Assembly: GCA_943354905.1 (NCBI GenBank)
Contig: CALRDL010000006.1
Span: forward strand, 1 to 40,547
DNA length: 40,547 nucleotides
Direction: 5' to 3'
Origin: Candidatus Nomurabacteria bacterium
GTDB lineage: Bacteria > Patescibacteriota > Minisyncoccia > Phycocordibacterales > UBA9973
The translations under genes and the position numbers were made by a program. The notes under the pieces are model-generated. The model made no database searches. It worked only from the letters and a program-made list of their open reading frames with translations, and was not told where the DNA came from. Shown piece by piece: positions 1 to 9,350 of this stretch; the stretch's first letter is position 1, and each line of letters opens with the position of its first letter.

Positions 1-78
1 CTCGATCCATTTGCTCTCAGGAAAGAAATTGATGAGCTTGTACACAAAATCCAAAAGCTTTCCAAATGGCATTTATGA
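1..78 (+). CDS. C-terminal fragment of a CDS cut by the window edge (...LDPFALRKEIDELVHKIQKLSKWHL*), possibly a transposase/integrase tail
   Basis: Open frame from base 1 to TGA at 76-78; family assignment is weak. Confidence 0.3.
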   Translation, partial: LDPFALRKEIDELVHKIQKLSKWHL

Positions 79-158
79 TATACTTTTTGTATTAAAAACT
101 TAATCCGCCCAGATTAATTCTTGGTAACATTATTAGATGAGGCCATACGTTGAGATTA

Positions 159-222
159 AGTTAGGAAAAGCCACTATTTTGCCTCTTCCTATGTTAGCAA
201 CATAGGAAGAGTTAGGAAAAAG
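159..222. promoter_or_regulatory. Repeat cluster upstream of the hsdM promoter: perfect 13-bp inverted repeat (CTCTTCCTATGTT-agc-AACATAGGAAGAG, 183-211) flanked by direct repeats AGTTAGGAAAA (159-169, 210-220)
   Basis: Read directly; the TAGGAARAG motif occurs at 162, inverted at 183, at 203 and at 213. Confidence 0.7.
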
Positions 223-232
223 TGTATTACGC

Positions 233-261
233 TTGACATTTGAAACGAATGGGTATATACT
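233..261 (+). promoter_or_regulatory. Sigma70-like promoter TTGACA-N17-TATACT, ATG begins 6 nt after the -10
   Basis: -35 TTGACA 233-238, -10 TATACT 256-261, ATG at 268. Confidence 0.85.
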
Positions 262-267
262 ATCCTT

Positions 268-1965
268 ATGACTAACAATTATTCAATTAAACAAGCAGCG
301 AAACTATTAGGGGTTAATGAAGATACTTTACGCAACTGGGAAGAAAAGGGTCTTATTAAGCCATTACGTGTTGGAATAAGGCAAGATAGAAAATTCACTC
401 AAGATATAATAAATGAAATAATTGAGAAGGGTTTAGCTCATCCAATTTTAAGTTTAGATAAAGACGCTCCAGAGAAAAAAGAAAAAATGAAATTACCAGA
501 ACTTCAAGCATTTTTATGGAAAAGTGCAGACATACTTCGTGGTAAGGTTGACAGTGGAGATTATAAAACATACATTTTCGGACTTCTTTTTTTAAAAAGA
601 TTAAGTGATACATGGGATGAAGAGTATGAAGATCTTTTAGCAAAATTTCACGATGAAGAACTTGCCAATGCCGACTACAATCATAAATTTCAAATGCCAA
701 AAGATTGTCGCTGGGCAGAAATTCAAAAAGAAGCCATCAATATTGGAGCAAAACTCAATGATGTTTTTGATAAATTAACCACAGCAAACAATCCAAAACT
801 TGATAAGATTTTTAATAATTTAAATTTTGGAGACAAAGATCGTTTTCCAAATGAAACACTTCAACGACTTATAAATCATTTTTCAAGATATAATTTTGGA
901 AACACTTATATTAATTCCGATATTCTTGGTGACGCGTATGAATATCTTATAAAACAATTCGCTACTGATGCAGGCAAAAAAGGAGCAGAGTACTACACTC
1001 CACGCGAAATTGAAAGAGTAATTATAAAAATAATAAAACCTGACGCCAAAAGTCATGTGACAGATATAACATGTGGCTCGGGTGGGTTTTTATTGGAAGC
1101 TTACCATTACGTTCGGGAAAAATTTGGAGACAAAGAAGCTCGCAAAATGTATTTATCAGGACAAGAAATAAATATAGGCACTTATGCAATTGCAAAAATA
1201 AACATGTTCTTGCACGGGCTTGAAAGCACCGACATCCGCCGAGGAGATACACTTGCAGATCCTCAATTCTTAGACAAGGCAGGGAAAATTCAAACTTTTT
1301 CTCATGTGGTTGCAAATTTCCCTTATTCAATCAAAGAGTGGGAATGGGAAACTTTTACACACGACAAACATGCTCGCACAGATGGATACGAACTTCCCCC
1401 AAAGAAAAATGCTGATTACGCCTTTATTCTTCATATCATCAAATCTTTAAACGAAAATGGCAAAGCCGGCATCGTTGTACCTCATGGCGTGCTTTTCAAA
1501 TCCGACACTTCTGGTAGAATTCGCGAACAAGTTTTAAAAAATGACTTGATAGAAGCTATCATCGCAATGCCCGCAAAACTCTTTTCTGGTGTTGGTATTC
1601 CTGTTGCTCTTGTAATACTAAATAAAAATAAGCCAGAAAATCATAAAAACAAAATAATGTTTATTGATGCAGAGCGATATTATCAAGAAGGCAAAAATCA
1701 AAATTCGTTACGTAATCAGGATATAGAAAAAATAGTCTCTGCTTTTGATAATTGGAAAGATATAAATAAATACGCTCGAGTGATTAGTGCTGAAGAAATA
1801 AAAGAAAATGATTATAACTTAAATGTTCGTAGATATATTGACTCGTCGGAGATAGAGGAAAAAATTGATGTTTCTATTGTGTGGAAAGAGTTGAAACAAA
1901 TTGAAAAGGAGAAAGAAGAAATTAACAAAAAAGTCGAGGGATACTTAAAAGAATTAAAATATTAA
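268..1965 (+). CDS. hsdM: Type I restriction-modification DNA methyltransferase subunit HsdM with N-terminal MerR-like HTH
   Basis: N-terminal YSIKQAAKLLGVNEDTLRNWEEKGLI is MerR-like HTH; DITCGSGGFL SAM motif I; NFPY at motif IV; HsdM-like flanks. Confidence 0.93.
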   Translation: MTNNYSIKQAAKLLGVNEDTLRNWEEKGLIKPLRVGIRQDRKFTQDIINEIIEKGLAHPILSLDKDAPEKKEKMKLPELQAFLWKSADILRGKVDSGDYKTYIFGLLFLKRLSDTWDEEYEDLLAKFHDEELANADYNHKFQMPKDCRWAEIQKEAINIGAKLNDVFDKLTTANNPKLDKIFNNLNFGDKDRFPNETLQRLINHFSRYNFGNTYINSDILGDAYEYLIKQFATDAGKKGAEYYTPREIERVIIKIIKPDAKSHVTDITCGSGGFLLEAYHYVREKFGDKEARKMYLSGQEINIGTYAIAKINMFLHGLESTDIRRGDTLADPQFLDKAGKIQTFSHVVANFPYSIKEWEWETFTHDKHARTDGYELPPKKNADYAFILHIIKSLNENGKAGIVVPHGVLFKSDTSGRIREQVLKNDLIEAIIAMPAKLFSGVGIPVALVILNKNKPENHKNKIMFIDAERYYQEGKNQNSLRNQDIEKIVSAFDNWKDINKYARVISAEEIKENDYNLNVRRYIDSSEIEEKIDVSIVWKELKQIEKEKEEINKKVEGYLKELKY

Positions 1966-1969
1966 ATTT

Positions 1970-2800
1970 ATGGATAAAGCACTTATACAAATACAAGAAG
2001 ATTTAGAATCAATAAAAAGAACATCGAATGATAAGGATTCAATGGAGTTTTGGCACGCTCGTGATTTGATGCTGGTGCTTGGATATACAACATGGCGACA
2101 GTTTGCAGAAGCTATTGAGAGAGCAAAAGAAGCTTGTAAAATAAGCAATCAGCCTGTGGATAACCACTTTTTGCCGGCGCCAGCAAAAAGTTCCGGTGGT
2201 CGCCCTAAAGAGGACTTTTTCCTTACTCGTTATGCATGTTATCTCATTGCTCAAAATGGCGATCCCAGAAAACCGCAAATTGCTCTCGCTCAGACATACT
2301 TTGCGACACAAACTCGTAAACAAGAATTGCTTGAACATAGAGAGTACGAAAATAAAAGGCTAGAAGCACGAGCAAAATTAAAAGATACTGAAAAAGGTAT
2401 TGAATCTACAATATATCAGCGAGGAATTAAACTTTCTGTGGAGTTCGCAACATTTAAAAATAAACACATAGAAGCATTGTATGGCGGTGTCACAGCAAGC
2501 CAGTTAAAAAGAGTTAGAAAAATTCCCACAGGTAGATCCTTGGCGGATTTTGACAGTCACGTTGAATTAAAAGCAAAAGATTTTGTGCTCGCGATGACAG
2601 ATCATAATATTAAAGAGAAAAATCTTCAAGGCCATTATCAAATGACCGAAGAAGTGATAAAAAACAGTAAAGCTACAAGGCAGACGCTTTTGTCTCGTGG
2701 AATAAAACCAGAAAATCTTAAAGCAGAGGAAGATTTGAAAAAGATTGAAAGTCGAAGAAAAAAAGAATTAAAAGCATCTGCGGTTAAAAAATTAAAATAA
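1970..2800 (+). CDS. dinD: DinD-like DNA damage-inducible protein D (BRO-N-like N-terminus)
   Basis: EFWHARDLMLVLGYTTWRQFAEAIERA ... GRPKEDFFLTRYACYLIAQNGDPRKPQIALAQTYFATQTRKQE typical of DinD. Confidence 0.88.
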   Translation: MDKALIQIQEDLESIKRTSNDKDSMEFWHARDLMLVLGYTTWRQFAEAIERAKEACKISNQPVDNHFLPAPAKSSGGRPKEDFFLTRYACYLIAQNGDPRKPQIALAQTYFATQTRKQELLEHREYENKRLEARAKLKDTEKGIESTIYQRGIKLSVEFATFKNKHIEALYGGVTASQLKRVRKIPTGRSLADFDSHVELKAKDFVLAMTDHNIKEKNLQGHYQMTEEVIKNSKATRQTLLSRGIKPENLKAEEDLKKIESRRKKELKASAVKKLK

Positions 2801-2802
2801 AA

Positions 2803-3984
2803 ATGAAAAACGATACAAAAAATATAAACTGTCCGAATTGTGGTGAATTGATTTCAATCGACGATGCCTTGACGAGCCAAATGGAAGCAAAGTATAAAAA
2901 AGAATTTGAAGAAAAAGAAAATATATTAAGAAGTTCAATTGAAAAAGAAAATGGAGAAAAACTTCTTGAACAAGAAAAACTTCTTGAAAAACGTGTTAAA
3001 CAAAAAATAGAAAAAGAATCAGAGTCCGAAAAGAAATATATGGCGGAACAATTAACTGAAACAGAAGCGAAACTTAAAGAAGCTCGAAAAGATGCACTTG
3101 AAGCTATAAAAGAAAAACAAAAAATTAAAGACGAAAAAGATGCTTTTGCGTTGGAGAAAGAAAAACAATTAAATGAAGAAAGAAAAAAGATAGAAGAAGA
3201 AGCATCTAAAAAAGCGACAGAGGCAAAACAGGCTGAAATTGATCAATATAAAAAACAAGTTTCTGATGCTCAGAAGGCTAACGATGAATTAAATAGAAAA
3301 CTAGCCCAAGGCTCACAACAGACACAGGGGGAAGTGCAAGAAATAATTTTAGAAGAACTTTTAAAATCTGAATTTATATATGATGACATAGCTCCTGTTC
3401 CCAAAGGGGTTAACGGTGCTGATGTGATACAAACTGTTAAAACAAAAAATAGTATTGAATGCGGTAAGATAATTTGGGAATCAAAGAAAACTAAAACTTG
3501 GACAGAAGGTTGGATACAGAAGCTCAAAGATGATCAAAGATTAGTAAAAGCTGACCTTGCAGTGATTGTTACTTCTGCTATGCCTCAAGGAACCAGCGGC
3601 ATCATACAAAAAGATGGTGTTTGGATTTGTGATATCAAACTTGCAATATCAATCGCTACGCTACTAAGACAATCTCTTGAAGCTGTTTCCAGAGAAAAAA
3701 CAATGTCTGTAGGTAAAAACGAAAAAATAGAGATTTTGTATTCCTATATAAATAGTACTGAATTTAGACAAAGAATAGAAACTATTGTTGAAACTTTTTC
3801 TTCAATGAAATTATCTTTAGATAAAGAGAAAGTCTATTTTGAAAAATCTTGGGCGGAACAAGAAAAACAAATTCAGAAAGTTATTAAAAATACTGTCGGT
3901 ATTTATGGTGACATGAGCGGCATTGTTCAATTACAAAAGATTGAAGCGTTAGAATTACCAGAACCATCTAAAAAGAAGAATTAA
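2803..3984 (+). CDS. DUF2130-like protein (N-terminal zinc-ribbon CPNCG, long coiled coil, C-terminal nuclease-like domain)
   Basis: INCPNCGELISIDDAL, heptad-rich middle, then FIYDDIAPVPKGVNGADVIQTV...CGKIIWESKKTKTWTEGWIQKLKDDQ. Confidence 0.85.
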   Translation: MKNDTKNINCPNCGELISIDDALTSQMEAKYKKEFEEKENILRSSIEKENGEKLLEQEKLLEKRVKQKIEKESESEKKYMAEQLTETEAKLKEARKDALEAIKEKQKIKDEKDAFALEKEKQLNEERKKIEEEASKKATEAKQAEIDQYKKQVSDAQKANDELNRKLAQGSQQTQGEVQEIILEELLKSEFIYDDIAPVPKGVNGADVIQTVKTKNSIECGKIIWESKKTKTWTEGWIQKLKDDQRLVKADLAVIVTSAMPQGTSGIIQKDGVWICDIKLAISIATLLRQSLEAVSREKTMSVGKNEKIEILYSYINSTEFRQRIETIVETFSSMKLSLDKEKVYFEKSWAEQEKQIQKVIKNTVGIYGDMSGIVQLQKIEALELPEPSKKKN

Positions 3985-4006
3985 TTATAATTAATAATAA
4001 AAAAAT

Positions 4007-4321
4007 ATGAAAGAAAAATTTCTACACGCAATTGATAATAAATTAAAGATAAGCATTACTTTTAATGCAAAGAAAAAAGGTCAAATAACAAGAGAATGCA
4101 TACCTTTTGACTTTGGGGCTTCTCAAAAGATAGATGCTATTAATAAAATAGAAAAATATCATATTTGGGATTTGAATAGTCCTGATGGTCCCCATAATCT
4201 TGCCTTAAATCCTGATGAGGTTATTGAGATAGAAGTTTTAAATGAAAATTTCGACCCGGCTGATTATGTGACTTGGCAACCAAAATGGATATATAAAAGA
4301 GATTGGGGAAATAAGTCATAA
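4007..4321 (+). CDS. Small WYL-domain-like protein
   Basis: Short beta-rich protein with ITFNAKKKGQITRECIPFDFGASQK pattern, in the RM operon. Confidence 0.5.
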   Translation: MKEKFLHAIDNKLKISITFNAKKKGQITRECIPFDFGASQKIDAINKIEKYHIWDLNSPDGPHNLALNPDEVIEIEVLNENFDPADYVTWQPKWIYKRDWGNKS

Positions 4322-4884
4322 TGTATATGAAAACTAATTTATTACAAAAAAGTATTTCAAATGGCTGGCAAGTAAAATCATTTAATGATTGTTTTGATGT
4401 TGCATCTAAATTACAAGGCTTAAAAAAAATTGATTATAGAGAACAAGGAAAATATCCAATTATTGATCAAGCACAGAATTTTATTACTGGCTACACAGAT
4501 AGTAATGATTTAATTCAAGAAAAAATACCAGCAATAGTTTTTGGTGACCACACAAGAATACTAAAATACATTGATTTTCCTTATGTACTGGGAAACGATG
4601 GAACTAAAATAATTTGGGCAAAAAAAGAAAATGACCCAAAGTTTTTATTTTATTCTTTACTAAGATTGGAAATTCCAAATACGGGATACAATCGCCATTT
4701 TAAATATTTAGAACAATCAAGATTTTCTCTTCCATTGAAACCTGAGCAAGTAAAAATCTCTGAAATTCTTTCATCCGTTGATGAGAAAATCTCGGTTAAT
4801 AAAAAATTAAAAGAGAAACTTACACAATTAAAAAAGGGATTAATGTCGGATCTTTTGAGTGGAAAAGTTAGAACAAATAAATGA
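4321..4884 (+). CDS. hsdS: Type I restriction-modification specificity subunit HsdS, half-size (one target-recognition domain)
   Basis: TRD-like body plus SEILSSVDEKISVNKKLKEKLTQLKKGLMSDLLSGKVR helical region typical of HsdS; 187 aa. Alternative start at 4327 (M3). Confidence 0.9.
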   Translation: MYMKTNLLQKSISNGWQVKSFNDCFDVASKLQGLKKIDYREQGKYPIIDQAQNFITGYTDSNDLIQEKIPAIVFGDHTRILKYIDFPYVLGNDGTKIIWAKKENDPKFLFYSLLRLEIPNTGYNRHFKYLEQSRFSLPLKPEQVKISEILSSVDEKISVNKKLKEKLTQLKKGLMSDLLSGKVRTNK

Positions 4885-5537
4885 ATACAATAACACAATT
4901 ACATACAACTTTTTCACCAACCCCAACAGATACTCTTCAAAATTATCTTTGGAAGAAAATAGACAATACGTGGAATTCAGAATCTTACGAATATGCTTTG
5001 AGAAAAAATATAGCCTATTATTTTCAATATTTACAGTACTTGGATTATGAAATTAATAGAGATTTAAGTAGACATGTAGTAATAGTTAAAATGCTTTATA
5101 AAACTTTTATTATAGTTGCCTTTAGTATTATAGAAGCATTGATTTATCATGACTTGAAAAAGAAAAATTTAATTAAGAAGGAAGAGTATGAAGAAATAGG
5201 AAAATATTGTAATAATATACAAAATTCAGACTTACGAATCAATACAATTGTCTTTAAAAAGAAGAATGACGGAGTATTGCTTGACGAATTTTTGAAAACG
5301 AAGGATTTATTTAGAAGGGCAAAGGATAGTGATCTTTTTGGAAACGATAGTGGCTTGTACTCTAAATTTAATGGTATGAGAAAATTGAGGGATAAAGTAC
5401 ATATTCATATTTCTGATCTTCAAAAAGAAACAGATTATAATATGTTTAATAAAGAAGTGTATAAAAGAAACAAAGAAACATTTTTATATATTTATTCAGT
5501 TTATTTTGGTTTAGAAGATTTAACATTAGCAATATGA
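4881..5537 (+). CDS. Uncharacterised protein, HEPN-like candidate (RKLRDKVHIH)
   Basis: ATGA overlaps with hsdS and hsdR; mostly helical composition; C-terminal GMRKLRDKVHIHISD fits Rx4-6H. Confidence 0.6.
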   Translation: MNTITQLHTTFSPTPTDTLQNYLWKKIDNTWNSESYEYALRKNIAYYFQYLQYLDYEINRDLSRHVVIVKMLYKTFIIVAFSIIEALIYHDLKKKNLIKKEEYEEIGKYCNNIQNSDLRINTIVFKKKNDGVLLDEFLKTKDLFRRAKDSDLFGNDSGLYSKFNGMRKLRDKVHIHISDLQKETDYNMFNKEVYKRNKETFLYIYSVYFGLEDLTLAI

Positions 5538-8452
5538 AATTCAACGAACAATATACAATTGAAAATCACATTATAGAGTTTATTCAAAAAGAGCTTGGTT
5601 TTGAATATATCAAGCCAGAGATTTTTGAGAAGTTTCACTATTATGAAAATGAATATATTGCAGAACCACTTTTGCAGGATGCTATTCGCAAAATTAATGG
5701 AAAAGTAGAAAGCGGAGAGATGAGAAATATTATTCAAATAATTCGTAGAGTGGAAACAAATAAAGAATTTTTAAATTTATTGCGAAAAGGTGTTGATCTG
5801 ATAGATTCTGATACTCGCAAAACAAAAAATTATAAAATTATTGATTTTGATAATATAGACAATAACCATTTTGTCGTTACTAATCAATTTTATTTTGCGG
5901 GGAATGCTGAAAACATCCGACCCGACATTATTATTTTCTTAAATGGGATTCCAATAGTTGATATTGAAGCCAAAAGTCCCACAGCTTCCGAGCAAGTTGA
6001 TTACGCTATTGCTATAGGACAGATAAAACGTTATGAAAGAAACGCAAAAAGCCTTTTTATCTCAAATTGCTTTAACATCGCCACAGATGGCATCAAAACG
6101 GTTTATGGGGCTACTTTTGCACCAGAATTGGGTTTTCTAGAGTGGAAAGACAAAGAGCTTGAAGAACAATATGGGGGCAAATTGGAGAGCACTCTTGTTT
6201 CTCTCTTAGCTCCACGTAATTTATTAGATATAATTCAAAATTTTATAGTTTTTGAAGATACAGACGATGGTTCAATTAAAAAAGTAGCGAGATATCAACA
6301 ATTTAGGGCGACAAATAAAATTTTTGAACGTGTTAAAGAAGGAAAACAAAAGAGAGGTCTTGTTTGGCACACTCAAGGGTCAGGAAAAAGTTTGACTATG
6401 TTTTTCACAGCTTGGAAATTACGTTACGAAAAACTTTTACAAAATCCTAAGGTTTTTGTGTTAGTGGATAGAGTAGATTTAGATGATCAAATTTTTGAAA
6501 CTTTTTTAAACTGCGGTGGGGAAAATGTTGAAAGAGTGACGTCTAGAGAGCAATTATTAAAAGTTATTGGATCAGACGAAGCTGGAATTTTTATTTCAAC
6601 AGTTCACAAGTTTGATGAAAATATTAAAGATATAAAAAATGAAGCCTCAAATATTATTGTTTTAATTGACGAAGCACACCGTACGCAATACGGAAGCATG
6701 GGCATATTTTTAAGACATGCTTTACCAAATGCCAGTTTTATTGGATTTACTGGAACTCCAATATCTAAAACGCATGAAGAATTTGGGCTTTTAACTTCCG
6801 GTAATCCTGAAAGATATCTTGATTATTATTCTATAAAACAAGCAATAGAAGACAATGCTACTGTTCCTGTCGTTTATGAAGCAAGATTGTCAAAATTCTC
6901 AATTGATGAAAAAGAAATTGATGCTCAATTTGATATGGCAACAAGTGATTTATCAGTAGAACAAAAAGATTTGCTTTCTAAAAAATATAGCAAAAAAGAA
7001 GCTTTCACTAAACTAGAAAAAAGAATGGAAGCTATTGCCAGAGATATTTATGAACATTTTAATACCTATGTTGCTCCTGCGGGATTTAAGGCACAAGTTG
7101 TTTGCTATGACAGAGAAACCACGGCTAGATATAAAGAAATTTTTGATCAAATAATGCCAAAGGAATATTCTGAAGTTATTTATTCACCGGGCGAAGTCAA
7201 TACTGATTCTCCTGAACTCAGTAAATATAATAAAACTAAAAGTGAGATAAAAGAAGCCGTAAAGAAATTTAAGGATAAAAATAATCCACTTAAATTTTTA
7301 CTTGTGTGCGATATGCTTTTGACTGGATTTGACGCCCCTGTTGAACAAGCTATGTATTTAGATAAACCCTTGCAACATCATAATCTTTTGCAGGCAATTG
7401 CACGCACGAACAGAACCTATCCGCAAAAAACAAACGGTTTGATAATTGACTATTATGGTATTACTAGAAATTTAAAAGACGCCTTAGATTTTGATGAAAG
7501 CGAAATAGCAGATTCTATGATAGATATGGATTCTATTAAAAAAGATTTTGAAATCAGTTTTGAAAAAGTAAATAAAATCTTTCATAGAATAAATACCGAA
7601 GATCCTAGAATGGAAAACTTGCGAAAATGCTTCGATATTTTTCGAGATAATTCTGAAAAACAAGAAGATTTTAAAGAAGGATGGAATAAGTTAAAAATAT
7701 TTTACGAAATAATTTCCCCAGACCCTTATCTTTTACCATTTACAAGACAAGTGGAGTGGTTTGCTTGTTTTTATATAGCCTTTAAAAAAGAATTTGAAGC
7801 AGACACTCGAGATGTTCACGCACTTCTTTTTGAATATGGTTCAAAACTAAAATCAATAATTCAATCCAAGGTAGACTACGAAGGAATTATGAAAAACTAT
7901 ACACCTATCAGGCTAGATCAGCTTGCAGAACTTGAAAAATACAAAGACCCAGATGAAGACAAAGCTAGAATGCTTGAGCGAGCTTTAAATTATGAAATTT
8001 CAATAAATTTTGACACAAGCCCAATATTCAAGAAATTTTCTGAAAGATTAACACTTATTAAAACAGAGTTTGAAAAGCGTCAGGTAGCTTTACAAGAAAC
8101 ACTAAAAAAATTACATATCCTAGCGGATGATATTAAAAAAGTTGATGTTGAAGCAAAGGACTTAGGTCTTAATATGGAACAATTTGCACTTTATTCTTTA
8201 TCAAGGGAAGAGGGCTATGTGAAAGAAGTTGAAAAAGATGCACTTAAACAATTTTCAATTGATTTATCTAAATATTTAGATGATTTACTGGATGAAGGTT
8301 GGCAAGATACAATTAGAAGAGAAGACTTACTAAAAGATATAAAAAGACAAGTCCAACAAATGCTCCTACAAGAATATAAAGAAAGTTTGATAGTTAATAA
8401 TTTTCAGAAATATCTTAATAGATTAATTGATATAATTTTGAAAAAGTTTTAA
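5534..8452 (+). CDS. hsdR: Type I restriction endonuclease subunit HsdR
   Basis: PD-(D/E)xK: RPDIIIFLNGIPIVDIEAKSP; Walker A HTQGSGKSLTM; DEAH box IDEAHRTQYG; QAIARTNRTYP motif VI. Confidence 0.97.
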   Translation: MKFNEQYTIENHIIEFIQKELGFEYIKPEIFEKFHYYENEYIAEPLLQDAIRKINGKVESGEMRNIIQIIRRVETNKEFLNLLRKGVDLIDSDTRKTKNYKIIDFDNIDNNHFVVTNQFYFAGNAENIRPDIIIFLNGIPIVDIEAKSPTASEQVDYAIAIGQIKRYERNAKSLFISNCFNIATDGIKTVYGATFAPELGFLEWKDKELEEQYGGKLESTLVSLLAPRNLLDIIQNFIVFEDTDDGSIKKVARYQQFRATNKIFERVKEGKQKRGLVWHTQGSGKSLTMFFTAWKLRYEKLLQNPKVFVLVDRVDLDDQIFETFLNCGGENVERVTSREQLLKVIGSDEAGIFISTVHKFDENIKDIKNEASNIIVLIDEAHRTQYGSMGIFLRHALPNASFIGFTGTPISKTHEEFGLLTSGNPERYLDYYSIKQAIEDNATVPVVYEARLSKFSIDEKEIDAQFDMATSDLSVEQKDLLSKKYSKKEAFTKLEKRMEAIARDIYEHFNTYVAPAGFKAQVVCYDRETTARYKEIFDQIMPKEYSEVIYSPGEVNTDSPELSKYNKTKSEIKEAVKKFKDKNNPLKFLLVCDMLLTGFDAPVEQAMYLDKPLQHHNLLQAIARTNRTYPQKTNGLIIDYYGITRNLKDALDFDESEIADSMIDMDSIKKDFEISFEKVNKIFHRINTEDPRMENLRKCFDIFRDNSEKQEDFKEGWNKLKIFYEIISPDPYLLPFTRQVEWFACFYIAFKKEFEADTRDVHALLFEYGSKLKSIIQSKVDYEGIMKNYTPIRLDQLAELEKYKDPDEDKARMLERALNYEISINFDTSPIFKKFSERLTLIKTEFEKRQVALQETLKKLHILADDIKKVDVEAKDLGLNMEQFALYSLSREEGYVKEVEKDALKQFSIDLSKYLDDLLDEGWQDTIRREDLLKDIKRQVQQMLLQEYKESLIVNNFQKYLNRLIDIILKKF

Positions 8453-8454
8453 TT

Positions 8455-9015
8455 ATGAAAAGAAAACTTTTAATAAAAAATCAAAATATTACTGTTGACA
8501 TCAAAAAAAGCAAGAGAGCCAAGCGTATGAGAATTGCCGTATATTGTGATGGTTCAGTTGTGGCTGTGCATCCAGACAACATAAGTTTTTCTAAGATTTT
8601 ATTAATTATTGAAAATAAGATTAGTTGGATTAAGGAAAAAATTGATTTTTTTAATTCAAGACCAAATATCCCTATTTTTAAAGGAGGGAAAAGAGAATAT
8701 ATTAAAAATAAGGATAATGCTTTTGAATTGGTTAAAAATAAAGTTGAGTATTTTAATCAATTTTACAAATTTCACTACAATAAAATAAATATTAAAAATC
8801 AAAAGACACGCTGGGGTAGCTGTTCAAGCAAAAAGAATTTAAATTTTAATTATAAAATAATTTTCCTTTCTGAAGAATTACAAAATTATTTAATTGTTCA
8901 TGAATTATGTCATTTAAAAGAATTTAATCATTCCAAAAAATTTTGGGATTTGGTTAGGTTAAAAATTACAAACCTTAACCAAATCAGTAAAATTTTAAGA
9001 AAGCATATAAGATAA
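8455..9015 (+). CDS. YgjP-like (DUF45) metal-dependent hydrolase
   Basis: TRWGSCSSKKNLNFNYKIIFLSEELQNYLIVHELCHLKEFNHSKKFW: HExxH-like zinc site. Confidence 0.9.
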   Translation: MKRKLLIKNQNITVDIKKSKRAKRMRIAVYCDGSVVAVHPDNISFSKILLIIENKISWIKEKIDFFNSRPNIPIFKGGKREYIKNKDNAFELVKNKVEYFNQFYKFHYNKINIKNQKTRWGSCSSKKNLNFNYKIIFLSEELQNYLIVHELCHLKEFNHSKKFWDLVRLKITNLNQISKILRKHIR

Positions 9016-9018
9016 TAA

Positions 9019-9047
9019 GCCCGCATTCCCCCAAACCCCCTGCGGGC
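9019..9047. repeat. Hairpin GCCCGCA-(ttcccccaaaccccc)-TGCGGGC downstream of the RM operon
   Basis: Perfect 7-bp inverted repeat with C-rich 15-nt loop. Confidence 0.6.
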
Positions 9048-9350
9048 AGAATTCGAAATCTCACCGAAAAGATACAGTTAAGGAAAATGGAAATCCTAAT
9101 CCCCAAAATATTTGTTTCCATTTTCCGAGTCCATTTGAATTAAAACATTAGTCGAGCGTAGTAGAAAAATTAGAAGAAAAATAGTCGTAGAGCGTAAGAT
9201 TAGCTTTCTTGCTTTTCAAAAAAAGTTCGCGTAAAGGACATTAATACATCACAAAACTTTGTGACTACAAATAATTTTTCGTCGCCACTCAAAATTTTCG
9301 CAGTCCGCCCCTCGTGGTTTTACAAGCTTGCAAAACATCACTGCGGTCGT

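Noticed and set aside
395-700. Minus-strand ORF of 101 aa opposite hsdM
   Set aside because: Shadow ORF fully inside a clear HsdM coding region; composition not protein-like.
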